Shown: positions 35,746 through 45,871, counted from the first letter of the stretch. The stretch: DNA of 64,000 nucleotides from Leishmania mexicana MHOM/GT/2001/U1103 (GCF_000234665.1 NC_018329.1:370489-434488), one strand, 5' to 3'. Numbers and translations are program-made. The notes: generated from the sequence alone by a model not told the origin.

Positions 35746-37725
35746 TAGAACACGCGCAGCTCTGCACTTGCGCCAGCGGAGGCGGCGGCGTTCGAGAGAG
35801 ACTGCGAATGGCAGAAGAAGCGGAATGTCCCTCGCCTCCTTTTGTGGCTCGTTGCGCGGTGTCGCGCGTGCGGTGCCCCCTGAGACCACTGTTTCGGCGT
35901 CTTCGTCCTCGTGGGCCTCTTTTCGGGTAGAGAAGACGGCGAGGTGAGGGGGGTGCTCACACGCGCAGTCGTGCTCGGCCCTGCCCCCGTCTAGCGCGCA
36001 CACCCGCTCTCCTCCTGTTGTCGGGGAGAGGGATAGAATCGCTGCGCACCTGCGAGGCTGCTGGGCTGCAGGGCTGCACATCGACCGGTGTTGCCCATGT
36101 CTGTTGCTTGCCTACACACGTTGGCTCTCGCTTCATTCTTCCGTCGCTGTGTTGTTTGCTTTCACCGCACGAGACGTGCGTTTCTGTGTGTCGGCAGAAA
36201 GCGAGATGGGGCTGCGAGTACGCCGTGGAGGCGTGCGAGGGAGTGGGGGAGGAAGGGGAAGGCGGCTTTAAGCGCCACGTGAACTCCGTCCGTGCCGGAT
36301 GTATCCGCCACTTTCTTAGCTTCTCACACTCTCACGCGGCCGGCGAGCGGTGCTGACTCGTCCTTGTGGGCCCCGCGCCGCCACCGCGCGTGTTGCGCTC
36401 ACGGTGGTGATCCCTACCACCACCACCCACCCAAACCCCTCACATATATATGCATGTGTATGCATGTGTAGTGTGTGGTGTCCCTCGTTGTGCTTTTTCT
36501 TTGCGTGTTCTCTTACCGTCTTGCTTCGCATGGATTATGGAGAGATCCGGCGTCCCCTCCTCTTCTGCCGAGTGTGTGTGTGTGTGTGTGGTGTCTCGGC
36601 GTAAGAACGAAATCGAGCATCCGTTGGAGCTCCCATTTTCTTTTTCCCTCCCACTCCCACTCCACCGTTGTTGCCACTGATACGGTGAGCGCGCTTCCCC
36701 AGCCACCTCCCTCCCTCTATCTGTCCCTCGTCCCCCACGTTAGTCTGGGCCGGTGTGTTTGCGTCTGGATGCGCGCTATCATCAAAGCAAGCGTGCGGCA
36801 ATACACACACACGCACGCACGCACGAAAAAAGGCGCAAGATCGGCGCTGAGGGATACCAGCAAGGATAAAGTGGTGATATGAGTGGTCGCATGGTGCAGG
36901 CGTGCCGATGTGCAGGTATGGGCGCCATGTGTGCTTGTGCGTAGGGTGTACGCACCCTCTATCTCGTTGTTTTTTCGCGTGCGTGCTTGTGCCTGTGTGT
37001 CCGTGTGTGTGTGTGTGTGTGTGTGTGTTGCCGCACGCTTGTTGCTGCCACATCCGTAAACTACCGCATTCCAAATGGAAAGGCGAAGACGGACGCGAGA
37101 TGAGCAGCTGTCATCTAGGGACGCCGCGGCGCTTTGCTCTTGTGTAGTGTCGGGTGTCGAGCGAGTGCTAGGCAAGCACAGACGGAGTAGAAGATGTCTG
37201 AGCAAGTCGTTTGCTCTCCATTATCCGCGCTCCCGCTCACCGCCACCACTGCCGCGCATGCCTCTCTGCCACCATCCGGCACCTCGACTGTCGCTCTCCT
37301 TCCCTCTCTCCCCACCGCCTCTTGCACATGCGCGTGCATCCTCCACGCACACGCACACACATATCGGCGCATGCGTCTCGCCGCACAGCTTATTTTCAGC
37401 TCACCACTTTGCATGTGTTTCCTCCTCCCGTGTTTTCGTTTTCTTTGCATGTACCCCGTCTGTCTTGCGTGTATACCTGTGCGCAACATCATCTCTCTCA
37501 CCTGATCTCCTCCCCTCCCCTCCTCTCCTCCACACACACACAAACATACGCGCGCGCCTCGCTGCCCGACGTCGTTTTCTCCTATTCGTTGTCGTTTTAT
37601 CTGCTCCCCTCCCCCCCCTCTCTCCCTCTGTGTGTGTGTGTTCCTCTAACAGCAGCTACGCCTCCGCACACACAGGCACGCACACACCCACGCCTGCGCA
37701 CACGCACACAGGCACACGGTCAGCC
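35746..37725 (+). other. Intergenic spacer
   Basis: No gene supported. Dinucleotide runs occur near 36571-36590 (GT), 36804-36816 (CA) and 37004-37028 (GT). Pyrimidine tracts lie at about 37500-37530 and 37590-37630. The frame that extends the RRM gene leftward to 37075 is low complexity. Confidence 0.55.
37590..37652 (+). promoter_or_regulatory. Putative trans-splice acceptor of the RRM gene
   Basis: A pyrimidine tract (about 37590-37647, including TTCCTCTAACAG) ends in AG at 37651-37652, 73 bases before the ATG at 37726. A strong acceptor by pattern. Confidence 0.5.
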
Positions 37726-39051
37726 ATGCCCGCCAAACAGAAGAAGGGGCGCGGAAAGACGGTAAACCTTTTCGAGTTCAATGAAGACTACATCCCTGAA
37801 GAGGCCCTCGACTGGGCCGAGGATGACTGGATGACGGCGGAGCAGGTCGGCGTGGCGAAGCTGTCCGAGAAGATTGCGAAGCAGCGGCAGGAGTACAGTC
37901 GCGTGGCTAACAACACATTAGACCAGCAGGAGAGCTTCCGCACGGCGGCCGTATCGGAGCAGAAGAAGTGCTTCACCATTGACGACCTGCAGCCACCGTT
38001 TGTGGCCCACTTCGGTAACCTGCGCAACGGCACGACCGAGGAGGACTTCCTCTCCCTCTTCAACCGCGACGCCATCACCACCCACCGCCTCATCAACCAA
38101 GATGGAAAATCCTTCGCATTTGTGGAGTTCGTCTCCGCGCAGGCGCTGACGGTGGCGCTGTCTCTAGACCAAACCTTCCAGCGCGGTCGCCGCATGTACG
38201 TCGACCTCGCTACACAGAAGCAGGTGGAGCGGCTGCTCAACCGCAACACGAACGAGCGCCCGGGCATGTCCCGCGATTCAGCTGGTCAGCAACAGCCTGG
38301 CGGCCTCGCCGCCATGGGGCTGTCCCGCGACGTCTTCGGCGGGCAGCAGCCCGAGGACCAGCCGGGAATGCCATCAATGGGCAGCCGCTCGAACTTCGGC
38401 TCTCGCGCCGACCTCCACAACCTCGGCGACCTGTCGCGCGACATGCTAGGTTCGGCGGTGCAGCAGGCATCGCCCACGTCGTGCAGCCCGATATGCGGCG
38501 CCGGCTCCCCAATGAGCTTTGGCAACTGGCGCAGCGACGCCACGGAGCAGCAGCCCGAGTTTCCCGTCCCGCGCGAGAACTGCCGCAGCGAGGACAGCTT
38601 TGACCGCCGCGCTGGAAGCCTGCGCCGCAGCAGCGGCCCGGTCAGCCCGGCCCCCCCTGTTCTGCCGCCGGAGCCGAAGTCGAACCCGTTCAGCGGGGAG
38701 ACAGGTAACTGGCGCGATGCGCCGCGCGCCGAGGTGCCGAAGATAGAGGAGCTGTCGGCAGTCACTGCCGAAGGTGACACGACTGCGCCGAACGAGCTCA
38801 AGACGGAGGAACACAACGCCGGCGGCGCCAACAACAGCGGCGCAGCCAGCAGCCCAAGTAGCAACGGTCGCGGTCGCGGCGCAGGCGGTATGGGCCGTGG
38901 CGGTAGTCGCGGCGGCCGCGGTGGCGCCGGCTCCTGTGAGAGGAGCTCCTTCGGCGGCGAGAGGAGCGGCTTTGGTGGCGAGAGGAGCGCGCCACCCAAG
39001 CCGTCCGGCCCCGTGAACACGGACAAGTGGGCTGACCTGCGCCGCAGCTAA
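37726..39051 (+). CDS. RRM/RGG RNA-binding protein, eIF4B/eIF4H-like
   Basis: 441 aa from the ATG at 37726 (MPAKQKKGRGKTVNLFEF). An acidic, W-containing N-terminus (PEEALDWAEDDWMTAEQ) precedes a single RRM at ~90-170. RNP2 is VAHFGNL from ~93 and RNP1 is KSFAFVEF from K128. The order PPFVAHFGNL...FAFVEF...RRMYVDLATQKQ closely follows the eIF4B/eIF4H-type RRM. Three SRD motifs (MSRDSAG, LSRDVFGG, LSRDMLG) follow, then a long S/P/G-rich tail with an RGG box (GRGRGAGGMGRGGSRGGRGG) and a basic terminus NTDKWADLRRS. Expected role: cytoplasmic RNA binding in translation initiation or with poly(A)-binding protein. A kinetoplastid-specific RBP is an equally fair name. It is the last plus-strand gene before the strand switch. 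Confidence 0.8.
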   Translation: MPAKQKKGRGKTVNLFEFNEDYIPEEALDWAEDDWMTAEQVGVAKLSEKIAKQRQEYSRVANNTLDQQESFRTAAVSEQKKCFTIDDLQPPFVAHFGNLRNGTTEEDFLSLFNRDAITTHRLINQDGKSFAFVEFVSAQALTVALSLDQTFQRGRRMYVDLATQKQVERLLNRNTNERPGMSRDSAGQQQPGGLAAMGLSRDVFGGQQPEDQPGMPSMGSRSNFGSRADLHNLGDLSRDMLGSAVQQASPTSCSPICGAGSPMSFGNWRSDATEQQPEFPVPRENCRSEDSFDRRAGSLRRSSGPVSPAPPVLPPEPKSNPFSGETGNWRDAPRAEVPKIEELSAVTAEGDTTAPNELKTEEHNAGGANNSGAASSPSSNGRGRGAGGMGRGGSRGGRGGAGSCERSSFGGERSGFGGERSAPPKPSGPVNTDKWADLRRS

Positions 39052-39353
39052 GCGAATACGAAGCGGCAGTCCCCGCCCATATCCATGTGCACATGTGTTT
39101 CTCATGTTTCCCTCCTCTTTCAATATCTCTGCTCCTAAAGTCTTAAGCGTAGCGTCGGGGTATGCGAGGGGGGTGGCATGGATCGATGGGGTTCACGGTC
39201 GGTGTCTGCCGGTGTGTCTGTGCCTCTGTGTGTGTGTGTGTGTGTGCGTGCGTGATTGCGCTTCCATCGGTGTCGACACTGCTGAACGCATTCGATTTCT
39301 GTTCTTTCATCTTTTCAGGCTGCGGATACTCTTGAGTGTGGGGCGTGACATCG

Positions 39354-39360
<7 letters not shown>

Positions 39361-39392
<32 letters not shown>
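39361..39392. repeat. (TG)16 microsatellite
   Basis: The longest uninterrupted TG run in the strand-switch region. GT-rich repeats are favoured substrates for base J in Leishmania. Confidence 0.95.
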
Positions 39393-39394
<2 letters not shown>

Positions 39395-40289
39395 TGCCAC
39401 CGGTAAGCATGTGCTGTGCTCACAGTCGGTTGGCTTGTCCCCTCTCGGCGCATGTGTGCCCTTGGATAATGCGGAGCCACATTGCGGTCACGGTGCCATC
39501 ACCACCACCACCACCACCCGCTTTGCCCCCGTCACCACGGTCAGCAGTGATACACGCCGCCGCCGCCTCCAGCACTCGGGCGCATCTCTTCATCGTTAAC
39601 TCGTTCTTTTCCTTTTTCTCTGTGAGCAACTGTGTGATTCGGAGCGATTTAATGAAAGTGTAAGCGAACAAGCCATATATATATATATATATAAGCAACA
39701 AGAACTCCTCCCCCCTCCTCCTCCTCCTCCCCTCTTCCCCCTCCTCCTCCTCCGCCTCGGACACACGCGGAGACGACAGCGGACAGACACGCACGTGCGT
39801 GAAACCGGAGGTGCGCGAAGGGAGACGGTCCAAGCAGCGCGAGAGAGGGAGGGGAACGGAGAGAAGGGGAAGAGTCCACAGACCCACACACACACACGCA
39901 CACACACACCTACAGAGAGGGGGAGGATGGGGACCCCCATTGCTTAACCCAAGTGTGTGTCGTTTGTAAGAGAGAAGCCTGATGCGTGCGTGTGTGTGTG
40001 TGTGTTGAAGAGGCCTTTTTTCATTCCCTTGGTGTATGGTTGCACGCGGCTCTTCGCCGTGGCTGTCGTTTTACTTTTCCTTGCTCCAGCCTCATTTTGC
40101 GTTTTGTTTTCTGCGCTTGATGGTTGCTCATCAGACGAAGATGGAGTGCCAAGCACACCGCCAGGAGGAATATGTGCGCCTTGCGCACCCTCGCTTGTAT
40201 CCCTCTGCCCCTCTCGTGCCACACGCCACCGTCGCCCTCCACTCTTTCTCTTCCTCCTCTGCCTTGTTGGCCCTGCGGTGCGTGCGTGG

Positions 40290-40316
40290 TGTGTGTGTGT
40301 GTGTGTGTGTGTGTGT
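40290..40316. repeat. (TG)13 microsatellite
   Basis: A nearly uninterrupted GT run within the strand-switch region. Confidence 0.93.
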
Positions 40317-40816
40317 TCCTGCTTTGGCGTGTGGGGCCTCTTTTTCGTTGGTGTTTGATGTATGGGTGGCCGCTGTGTTCGAATTCGAGAGACTGAAGCC
40401 GCCGAGGGAGGGAGAGACAGCGTGCAGCGGCACGCGTGCCTTGCGAGGGATGCGCTGGAGAACGGTTGCTCTTCCCCTGGCGTGTGCCCTCCACTCGCCT
40501 TTGGCTCCCCCTTGATATGAGTAATGTGTATGTGTGCTTGTGTGCGTGTGTGGTGCGTCGTAGCTTGTCGTTCCGTGTTTCCTTTTCCTTGTGTGTGTGT
40601 CCACTAACATCGTAAGCGAATCTCCCCTCAGCATACAAGCAATGCCCAGACGCACCCGTTTGACACCCAGACGCGGGACAAGGCGCGCGCACGTGGCCAC
40701 CGGATGCGTTTCCCAGCCCCGCTCTTTTGCCGCCTGCGCGTCCCATGTAGAGCGGCCCTCTCCCTCTCATGCAAGTCTTCGCGCCAGCTGCGCGCAGCCG
40801 GACCACGCCAGCGCCG

Positions 40817-40850
40817 CCCCTCCCCACCCTCCCTCCCCCCCTCCCCACCC
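40817..40850 (-). other. G-quadruplex-prone tract (minus strand)
   Basis: The plus strand is a chain of C-runs (CCCC, CCCC, CCC, CCC and longer) separated by one or two bases. The minus strand therefore has at least five G-runs of three to seven bases with very short loops, well beyond the usual four-run rule. It lies in the terminal zone of the minus-strand unit. Confidence 0.75.
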
Positions 40851-40955
40851 AACCAAACCACGACTCCATGGCCCGGCAGCCCGCCTGGCCGGGGCCCCAA
40901 GCGGCACCCCTTCCCCGGGCCCAGACCCCTCGGCCGCTGCGCAGAGCCAAGCCCC

Positions 40956-40972
40956 CCCCCCGCCGAAAGGGG
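40956..40972. terminator. C/G hairpin in the strand-switch region
   Basis: CCCCC (40956-40960), a seven-base loop GCCGAAA, then GGGGG (40968-40972). A possible structural element in a region where converging transcription should stop. A role in termination is conjecture. Confidence 0.3.
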
Positions 40973-41121
40973 GCGCCGGGGCGGCCACCACGCCGCGAAG
41001 GCGGCGCGCGAGAGAGGGAACAAGACGAGGCAGTATGGAGAGCGCACCTGAACGAGGACGGGGGCATGGAGGGAGGCGGCGGCCACCGACGCAGTGCGTG
41101 CATGACTGCACCATGCGCGCA

Positions 41122-41143
41122 CCCCCCCTCCCTAGAGGGGGGG
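41122..41143. terminator. 8-bp C/G hairpin near the minus-unit end
   Basis: CCCCCCCT (41122-41129) pairs perfectly with AGGGGGGG (41136-41143) across the six-base loop CCCTAG. It lies about 240 bases beyond the stop codon of the CorA gene, where the last minus-strand mRNA would be ending. A termination or 3'-end role is possible but unproven. Confidence 0.35.
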
Positions 41144-41383
41144 GAGCTGAGTGCGCACGTCGTGCTGCTCCTCCAACGCGGAGGTCGGAAGGAACAGAGG
41201 AGGACGACGACGAGGTTGACGACGGCCGTGCGAATGACATGAGGAGGAATAAGGTTGGCACACACGCGTGCTAAGAAATTAATTCAGAAGGCACCGAACA
41301 CGAAGGGCAAGGCGGCCACCAATGGCGGCACAAGTCACTGCAAGCACATGCAGGCGCACCCATCCACTCCGTGCGCGGCCCAC

Positions 41384-42622
41384 TTAGCTGTCCGTCGGGA
41401 CAATAGCCTTGGCGGCGTTGCCGCGCAGGATATGGCGGATCGTCGGGATGCTGCAAACCAGCACCCACGCCACCATCAGAGCGACAATGCCCCAGAAGGC
41501 TCTCAGGTCGGGATACTTGTCGCCCTGCCATGCCACCTCGCAGTTCATGCCGAAGATGGAGGCCAGGAGATTTAGCGGCAGGCAGATGACGGCGACCTGG
41601 CTGAGGATCTGCATCTTGAAGTCCATGCTCGCCGAGCTCTGAGACATGCGCATCGACACACCCGTCACGAAGTTCAGGTTCGCCTGGTTCAAGATGTCAC
41701 GCGCGTCGTCGAGGCGGTCCGCCATCTGCGTGTTCTTGTCCAGCGCCTCCTTGTAGATGGGCATGACGTGCACCATGTCACACGCGACGAAGCTGCCGCG
41801 CATGGAGGGCGTCACCAACTCGCGCAGCAGCTTCTCCTTCATGTAGAGCAGGCCACGGAAGGACGAGATGCGGCGGCGCAGCAGGGCGATACGTCGCAGC
41901 AGGTCCGGCTGGTCACGCACGCCCGGCGCGATGAGGAGCACCATCTCGTCGATGCAGTCCACCTCACTCAGCAGCGTCGTCGGGTCCGGCAGCATCATCT
42001 CGCTGGAGTACGCGACCAGTGTGGCGAAGACGATGCTCGGCGTGAGCACGCTGCTCCCGAGGCTGGTCGTGTCCATCGGATTCACGCGCAGTTCCAGGGC
42101 CCGCACCACCTCCTCCAGGCCGAGGAACCTCTTGTCGTGCATCGTCACGATCAGCGTGTCCGTGATGAGCACCGAGCACCAGACAAAGCCACGAGAGGCG
42201 TCGAAGGCTTCGCCGCTGAAGTTGCCCTCGTCAGCCGCGGCAGTCTCATCGGTGTTGTACAGCGGGTTGATGGCGCAGCTCACCACACCGTGAGCGTACT
42301 GCGCCAGGCTCGGCTGTAGCTCCACCACGTCACTCTCCGTCGGCCGCGCAACGGCATCCAGCACCGCCGACGGGATGTTCACGCGCCATGGAAGGGCGTT
42401 CAGGATGGCACGGCGCTCCTCCGGCGTCTCGCCCTCCACGTCCACCCAGAGAGTGCTGTCCTGACTCACCTGCACGTTCTTCAGCATCACGTCCTTGCGC
42501 ACAAACCAGAAGGAGCTGCCGCTGCGGTTGACGGTGAGGTAGCGCTGGCGGGCGGTGAGCGGCGACAACTGGTGTGTCGCAGCGACGCCAGGAGTGACGT
42601 CGTCAAGCTTGGAGCGCATCAT
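41384..42622 (-). CDS. CorA-family magnesium transporter
   Basis: 412 aa, reading leftward. The first ATG is at 42622 (MMRSKLDDV); the frame is open further upstream, but only through a non-ATG, P/S-rich extension, so 42622 is the start. The long cytoplasmic N-terminal domain ends in helices around LLRRIALLRRRISSFRGLLY and LDDARDILNQANLNF. The membrane part has TM1 (ILSQVAVICLPLNLLASIF), running into the diagnostic G358-M359-N360 selectivity motif (SIFGMNCEVAW), and TM2 (FWGIVALMVAWVLVCSIP). The periplasmic-type loop is CEVAWQGDKYPD rather than the bacterial MPEL form. The basic end of TM2 matches the family. CorA proteins are pentameric Mg2+ channels; in trypanosomatids they may lie in ER, mitochondrial or plasma membrane, which the sequence does not settle. 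Confidence 0.92.
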   Translation of the reverse strand: MMRSKLDDVTPGVAATHQLSPLTARQRYLTVNRSGSSFWFVRKDVMLKNVQVSQDSTLWVDVEGETPEERRAILNALPWRVNIPSAVLDAVARPTESDVVELQPSLAQYAHGVVSCAINPLYNTDETAAADEGNFSGEAFDASRGFVWCSVLITDTLIVTMHDKRFLGLEEVVRALELRVNPMDTTSLGSSVLTPSIVFATLVAYSSEMMLPDPTTLLSEVDCIDEMVLLIAPGVRDQPDLLRRIALLRRRISSFRGLLYMKEKLLRELVTPSMRGSFVACDMVHVMPIYKEALDKNTQMADRLDDARDILNQANLNFVTGVSMRMSQSSASMDFKMQILSQVAVICLPLNLLASIFGMNCEVAWQGDKYPDLRAFWGIVALMVAWVLVCSIPTIRHILRGNAAKAIVPTDS

Positions 42623-44595
42623 GGCGGATTGAGCGAGGGAGGGGGAGGGGGAGGGGGGAGTAGTCGGGGCGTCCGTTCTTCGTACTTTAGCTTGCGTACA
42701 GCGGTGCACACGTTTTGCCTAGTCGCTGTCCCTATGGCGGTCGGCGGAGGTGATGTGCGAGGAGGGGGCTGTCCTGATAACGTTCAGGTTAAAGACACGA
42801 AAGGCGGTGTATCCTCGGGTGTGTTTTGGCAGCGGTGACAACTACGCTGGTTCGGTTAGCGACAGGGCGGTGTGCGTGTGTGTGTGGGAACGTGTGTGTG
42901 TGTCGGCCTTGTGGCGTGTGCAGCAACGCAGACGCGGGCGAGAAAGGGGAGGGGAGTGGGGGGTGGGACGACTAGAGAGCCAATCGCCGTCGAAGCACGC
43001 CCATCCCACATCCGTAGCGGATCACACACGCGCAGACGGACACGCCGGAGGGGAAGATGGAGCGGCGGCGGTGGGAGGGGGAGGGCGGGAGACTTGGAAC
43101 ACGAACGAAAGCGAGAAACAGGAGAAAACGTACGACGACTTCGGCAAACGAGGAGGAGAGGGAAGGGGGACGTCACAACATAAAAGAGCGAGAGCGAGAA
43201 GGACAGGGTATGCAGCGGGGTGCGGGCACCTCTGGCAGGTGATGCACCGAGGAAGGAAGGGGTGTGTGTGTGTGTGGTGGAGGATGACGGTTTGCGTTGT
43301 CGGTCATAGAGTCGTTCGTGCATTGTGGGGATGTTGTTGAAGGGGTGTCAACAGAGAAGGAAAGAGCGAGTGTGGGGGTGGGTAGATGACGGTATGGGGT
43401 TGATGCCGCCTTCAACGTCATAGCTGGTGAGGACGGTGGGAAGGGGGGAGGTAACAACAGCCAGTGGCCGCGCAGCAGGCGATGCCTGATGCACAGGCAC
43501 GTAAAGCTCATCCGCGACACCGTCCTTCGACGGTCCATGACCTCTGAGCTGACTGCGTGTGCCGCTACGGGGCGCTTGTTGTGTTTTATCAACCTCCGTT
43601 TGCCTTTTTTTCGTACGTCGCTACTCAAGCGATATACCGCCACTGCCGTCGCACTCAGGCGGTACGTAAGCGTTACGGGAGAGTGCATGCGCACAACACG
43701 GTCCATGCTGTTCCTCGGCTCGTCGCTGCGACGGTACCCCATCTTTCCTCTGTCGATCCTGTGCCTGAGCATCCGCGTCAGCCGAGCTCTGTTGCGGAGC
43801 CGCGTCCGTAAGCGTGCACATCACTTCGAAGGGAACAAAATGGAGAACCAACGTATGCGGAAGAAGAGCGGTGGTAGGCGGAGCGGCTCGTGAGGAGACG
43901 CAGGGGGGAGGGCTGCTGCCGCTGGCCTACTCATGACAGGATGCTGCTTGGCTTCAGCAGACCCGACGGTCGCGCCTCGAATCCCCCCACATGCGGCGCA
44001 TCACCCCTACTGCTCTGCCAACAACCGACACATGCACACGCAGGTGACGAAAGCTAAGAGAGATGCATCGGAATGGCAGTGCGGCGGCGGCGGAGAGGCG
44101 AGGCGCCGTTGCCGCGTCCCCTCGCACTCCTGCTCTCTCGAGTACCGCCATAGCAACACGAGGAGAGCGCAGGGACGAGATGGTAACAAATAAAGGAAAA
44201 CACAACGAGCGCACGCCTGCGCGTGTGCGTGTCATGCACACCACAGCTCGCCACAACGACGCCGCCAACGATAATGATGCAGCCACCACCAACGCAACAG
44301 CAGCCGCGACGGCAACAGAGGAGGAGGGAAGGGGAGGGAGGGAGGGAGGGGGAGTGAACACAAGGGGCTCGGCAGCCGCACAACCGTAGTGGCAAAGCCA
44401 ATATAGATACATCTAATATATATATAACGCGGTGACAGAAAACCGAGAGGAGCCCCGTAGAACGCGCTGATGTCTAAAAACCCGCTCCCAACCACCATCA
44501 CCACCACCACACATCACCCTGCGTCCCTCTTCCGCATTAGCAAGAGCACGGGGACTCTCCACACGCCTTCCTCACCAGACACACGCGCAGACTCG
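42623..44595 (-). other. Intergenic spacer between DnaJ and CorA genes
   Basis: On the minus strand this is the 3' UTR of the DnaJ gene and the 5' region of CorA. A pyrimidine tract immediately before the CorA ATG (plus-strand purine tract 42630-42660) has no AG between it and the ATG, so the acceptor must lie further upstream. A GT-rich patch lies at about 42865-42905 and (AT)n near 44414-44426. Two opposite-strand frames near 43489-43893 were considered and not accepted. Confidence 0.5.
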
Positions 44596-45786
44596 CTAGG
44601 CAAAGTGCTCCTGGAAGAGCGCACGCTGCTCTGCCGTCAACGCTTCGGGCAGCAGCACATTATAAGTGATATAGAGGTCGCCCCGCTCAGATGGCACGTG
44701 ATGCCGCGGCATGCCTTCCCCTGCTATGCGTACCTGCTGCGTGTTCTGCATTACACCGTCCCAGTGCAGCGCCACATTGTGTCCATCCAGGTGTGTGAGG
44801 GCTTTTTCGAAGCCCAGCAGCGCCTCCTTCAGCGTGATGCTCACGTTTGCGTAGAGGTCGTTGCCGCTGCGATGGAACACCGGATGCAGCGCGCTGACCA
44901 CCGTCAGCAGCACGTCGCCGGGCACCTGACCGGGTGCCTGGTCCGCCTCTAACTCGTACTTCAGCACGTGACCTTCCGGCAAACCCTCCTCGATGTCCAC
45001 GCTCAGCACCGCCTCTCCAGGGAGGACCATCTTGCCACGGCACACCGGACACACGTGCGCCACATGCGTACCCTTGCCCTGGCAGCGCGGGCAGACCTGC
45101 TCCATCTGCTGCACAAAGCCGGGCGCAATCTGCACTCGCTGCACCAGGCGACCGCGGCCCTGGCAGTGTGGACACTTCACCACGTCCTCGCTGCTGCGCG
45201 CGCCGGTGCCCTTGCACGCCCGGCAGATCTTGCGCTTGGCAAACCTGGACGTGTGGGCAGCGCCGCGGTAGATGTCCTCGAGCGGCACCACCATCAGCAG
45301 CTCCATATCCTTGCCGCGTTCCGCTTCGGCCTGCTGGCCAACACCTAAAAAGGCGAAGAAGGGGTTCATCTGCTGCTGCTGCTGCTGCGGTTTCTCCAGC
45401 CTCGCCACACCATCGATGCCAAGAATGTCGTAGATCTTGCGCTTGCGGCGGTCACCGAGGATTTCGTATGCGCGCTGCACTCGCTGGTACACGAGGCGGT
45501 ACGAGTCCTGATCGCCAGCGGCGACATCGGGGTGGTACTTCATTGAAAGCCGCCGAAATGCATTCTTGATATCGCGCTCGGTGGCGTCCTCCCGCGCCTC
45601 ACCAAGACCGAGCACGGCGTAGAAGTCGTCCTCCGGCAGTCGTAGCACGGCATCGACGGCCTTCGCGTCCTCGTCACGCGGATCTGCAGCACTCACCATG
45701 TGCACCGGTACCTCCGCAACGAGGGCCGCCACCCACACCAGGACCAGCAATGCCGCCACCACCCGTGTCGTGCGCCGGCCTCGCAT
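44596..45786 (-). CDS. ER-lumenal DnaJ (Hsp40) with J domain and zinc-finger domain
   Basis: 396 aa, ATG at 45786; an upstream open extension encodes a P/R repeat from a (GGGGC)n tract and was dropped. Residues 1-33 are a signal peptide with an LLVLVWVAALVAE core. The J domain (about 54-120) has the essential HPD at H85 (MKYHPDVAAG). The usual Gly/Phe linker is missing and replaced by a short Q-run (QQQQQQMNPFF). The central domain has four zinc-finger motifs: CRACKGTG, CPHCQGRG, CPRCQGKG and CPVCRGKM; the last lacks the final glycine. A C-terminal substrate-binding domain follows (SGNDLYANVSITLKEALLGF). This is the layout of yeast Scj1/ERdj3-type co-chaperones, which stimulate the ATPase of BiP in the ER lumen. 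No KDEL-type retention tail is present (the protein ends EHFA), as in several ERdj3 proteins. Confidence 0.9.
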   Translation of the reverse strand: MRGRRTTRVVAALLVLVWVAALVAEVPVHMVSAADPRDEDAKAVDAVLRLPEDDFYAVLGLGEAREDATERDIKNAFRRLSMKYHPDVAAGDQDSYRLVYQRVQRAYEILGDRRKRKIYDILGIDGVARLEKPQQQQQQMNPFFAFLGVGQQAEAERGKDMELLMVVPLEDIYRGAAHTSRFAKRKICRACKGTGARSSEDVVKCPHCQGRGRLVQRVQIAPGFVQQMEQVCPRCQGKGTHVAHVCPVCRGKMVLPGEAVLSVDIEEGLPEGHVLKYELEADQAPGQVPGDVLLTVVSALHPVFHRSGNDLYANVSITLKEALLGFEKALTHLDGHNVALHWDGVMQNTQQVRIAGEGMPRHHVPSERGDLYITYNVLLPEALTAEQRALFQEHFA

Positions 45787-45798
45787 CGTATTAGGGGA

Positions 45799-45871
45799 CT
45801 CGGTCCACACAAGACAAGAAAATGGATGAGTCAAGGGAGAGAGAGAGAGACAGAGCACGAAAGGAGCGATG
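45799..45871 (-). promoter_or_regulatory. Putative trans-splice acceptor of the DnaJ gene
   Basis: On the minus strand a CT-dominated tract (plus-strand about 45835-45871, purine-rich) is followed by GGACCGAG with AG at plus-strand 45799-45800, 13 bases before the ATG at 45786. Confidence 0.4.

Larger units (their letters stand above)
39052..41383. other. Convergent strand-switch region between two polycistronic units
   Basis: The plus-strand unit ends with a stop at 39049-39051 and the minus-strand unit ends with a stop at 41384-41386, so both transcripts run toward this 2.3-kb interval. It contains (TG)10 at 39227-39246, (TG)16 at 39361-39392, (AT)n at about 39675-39693, CA/GT runs near 39885-39908, 39990-40005 and 40290-40316, then a very GC-rich island at about 40700-41260 with G-tracts and hairpins. 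No tRNA or 5S rRNA was recognised. In Leishmania such regions are termination zones marked by base J; the mark itself cannot be read from sequence. Confidence 0.75.

Noticed and set aside
40360..40400. tRNA B-box-like GTTCGAATTC in the strand-switch region
   Set aside because: The flanking bases cannot form a T-stem or acceptor stem, and A-box spacing is wrong, so no tRNA can be drawn.
40021..41274. Overlapping long frames on both strands in the strand-switch region (414 codons minus, 227 codons plus)
   Set aside because: They are open because the DNA is very GC-rich and repeat-rich. The products are G/R/P or TH runs with no domain, and both frames cross microsatellites.
42623..42709. N-terminal extension of the CorA frame to 42709
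   Set aside because: It begins at GTG, not ATG, and encodes a P/S run from the pyrimidine tract. The tandem ATG at 42622 is the first real start.
43489..43893. 134-codon plus-strand frame (and a 75-codon minus frame opposite) between the DnaJ and CorA genes
   Set aside because: The plus frame opposes the local transcription direction. The minus frame has only a non-initial ATG and no recognisable features. Composition is not clearly coding, though the stretch is unusually free of simple repeats.
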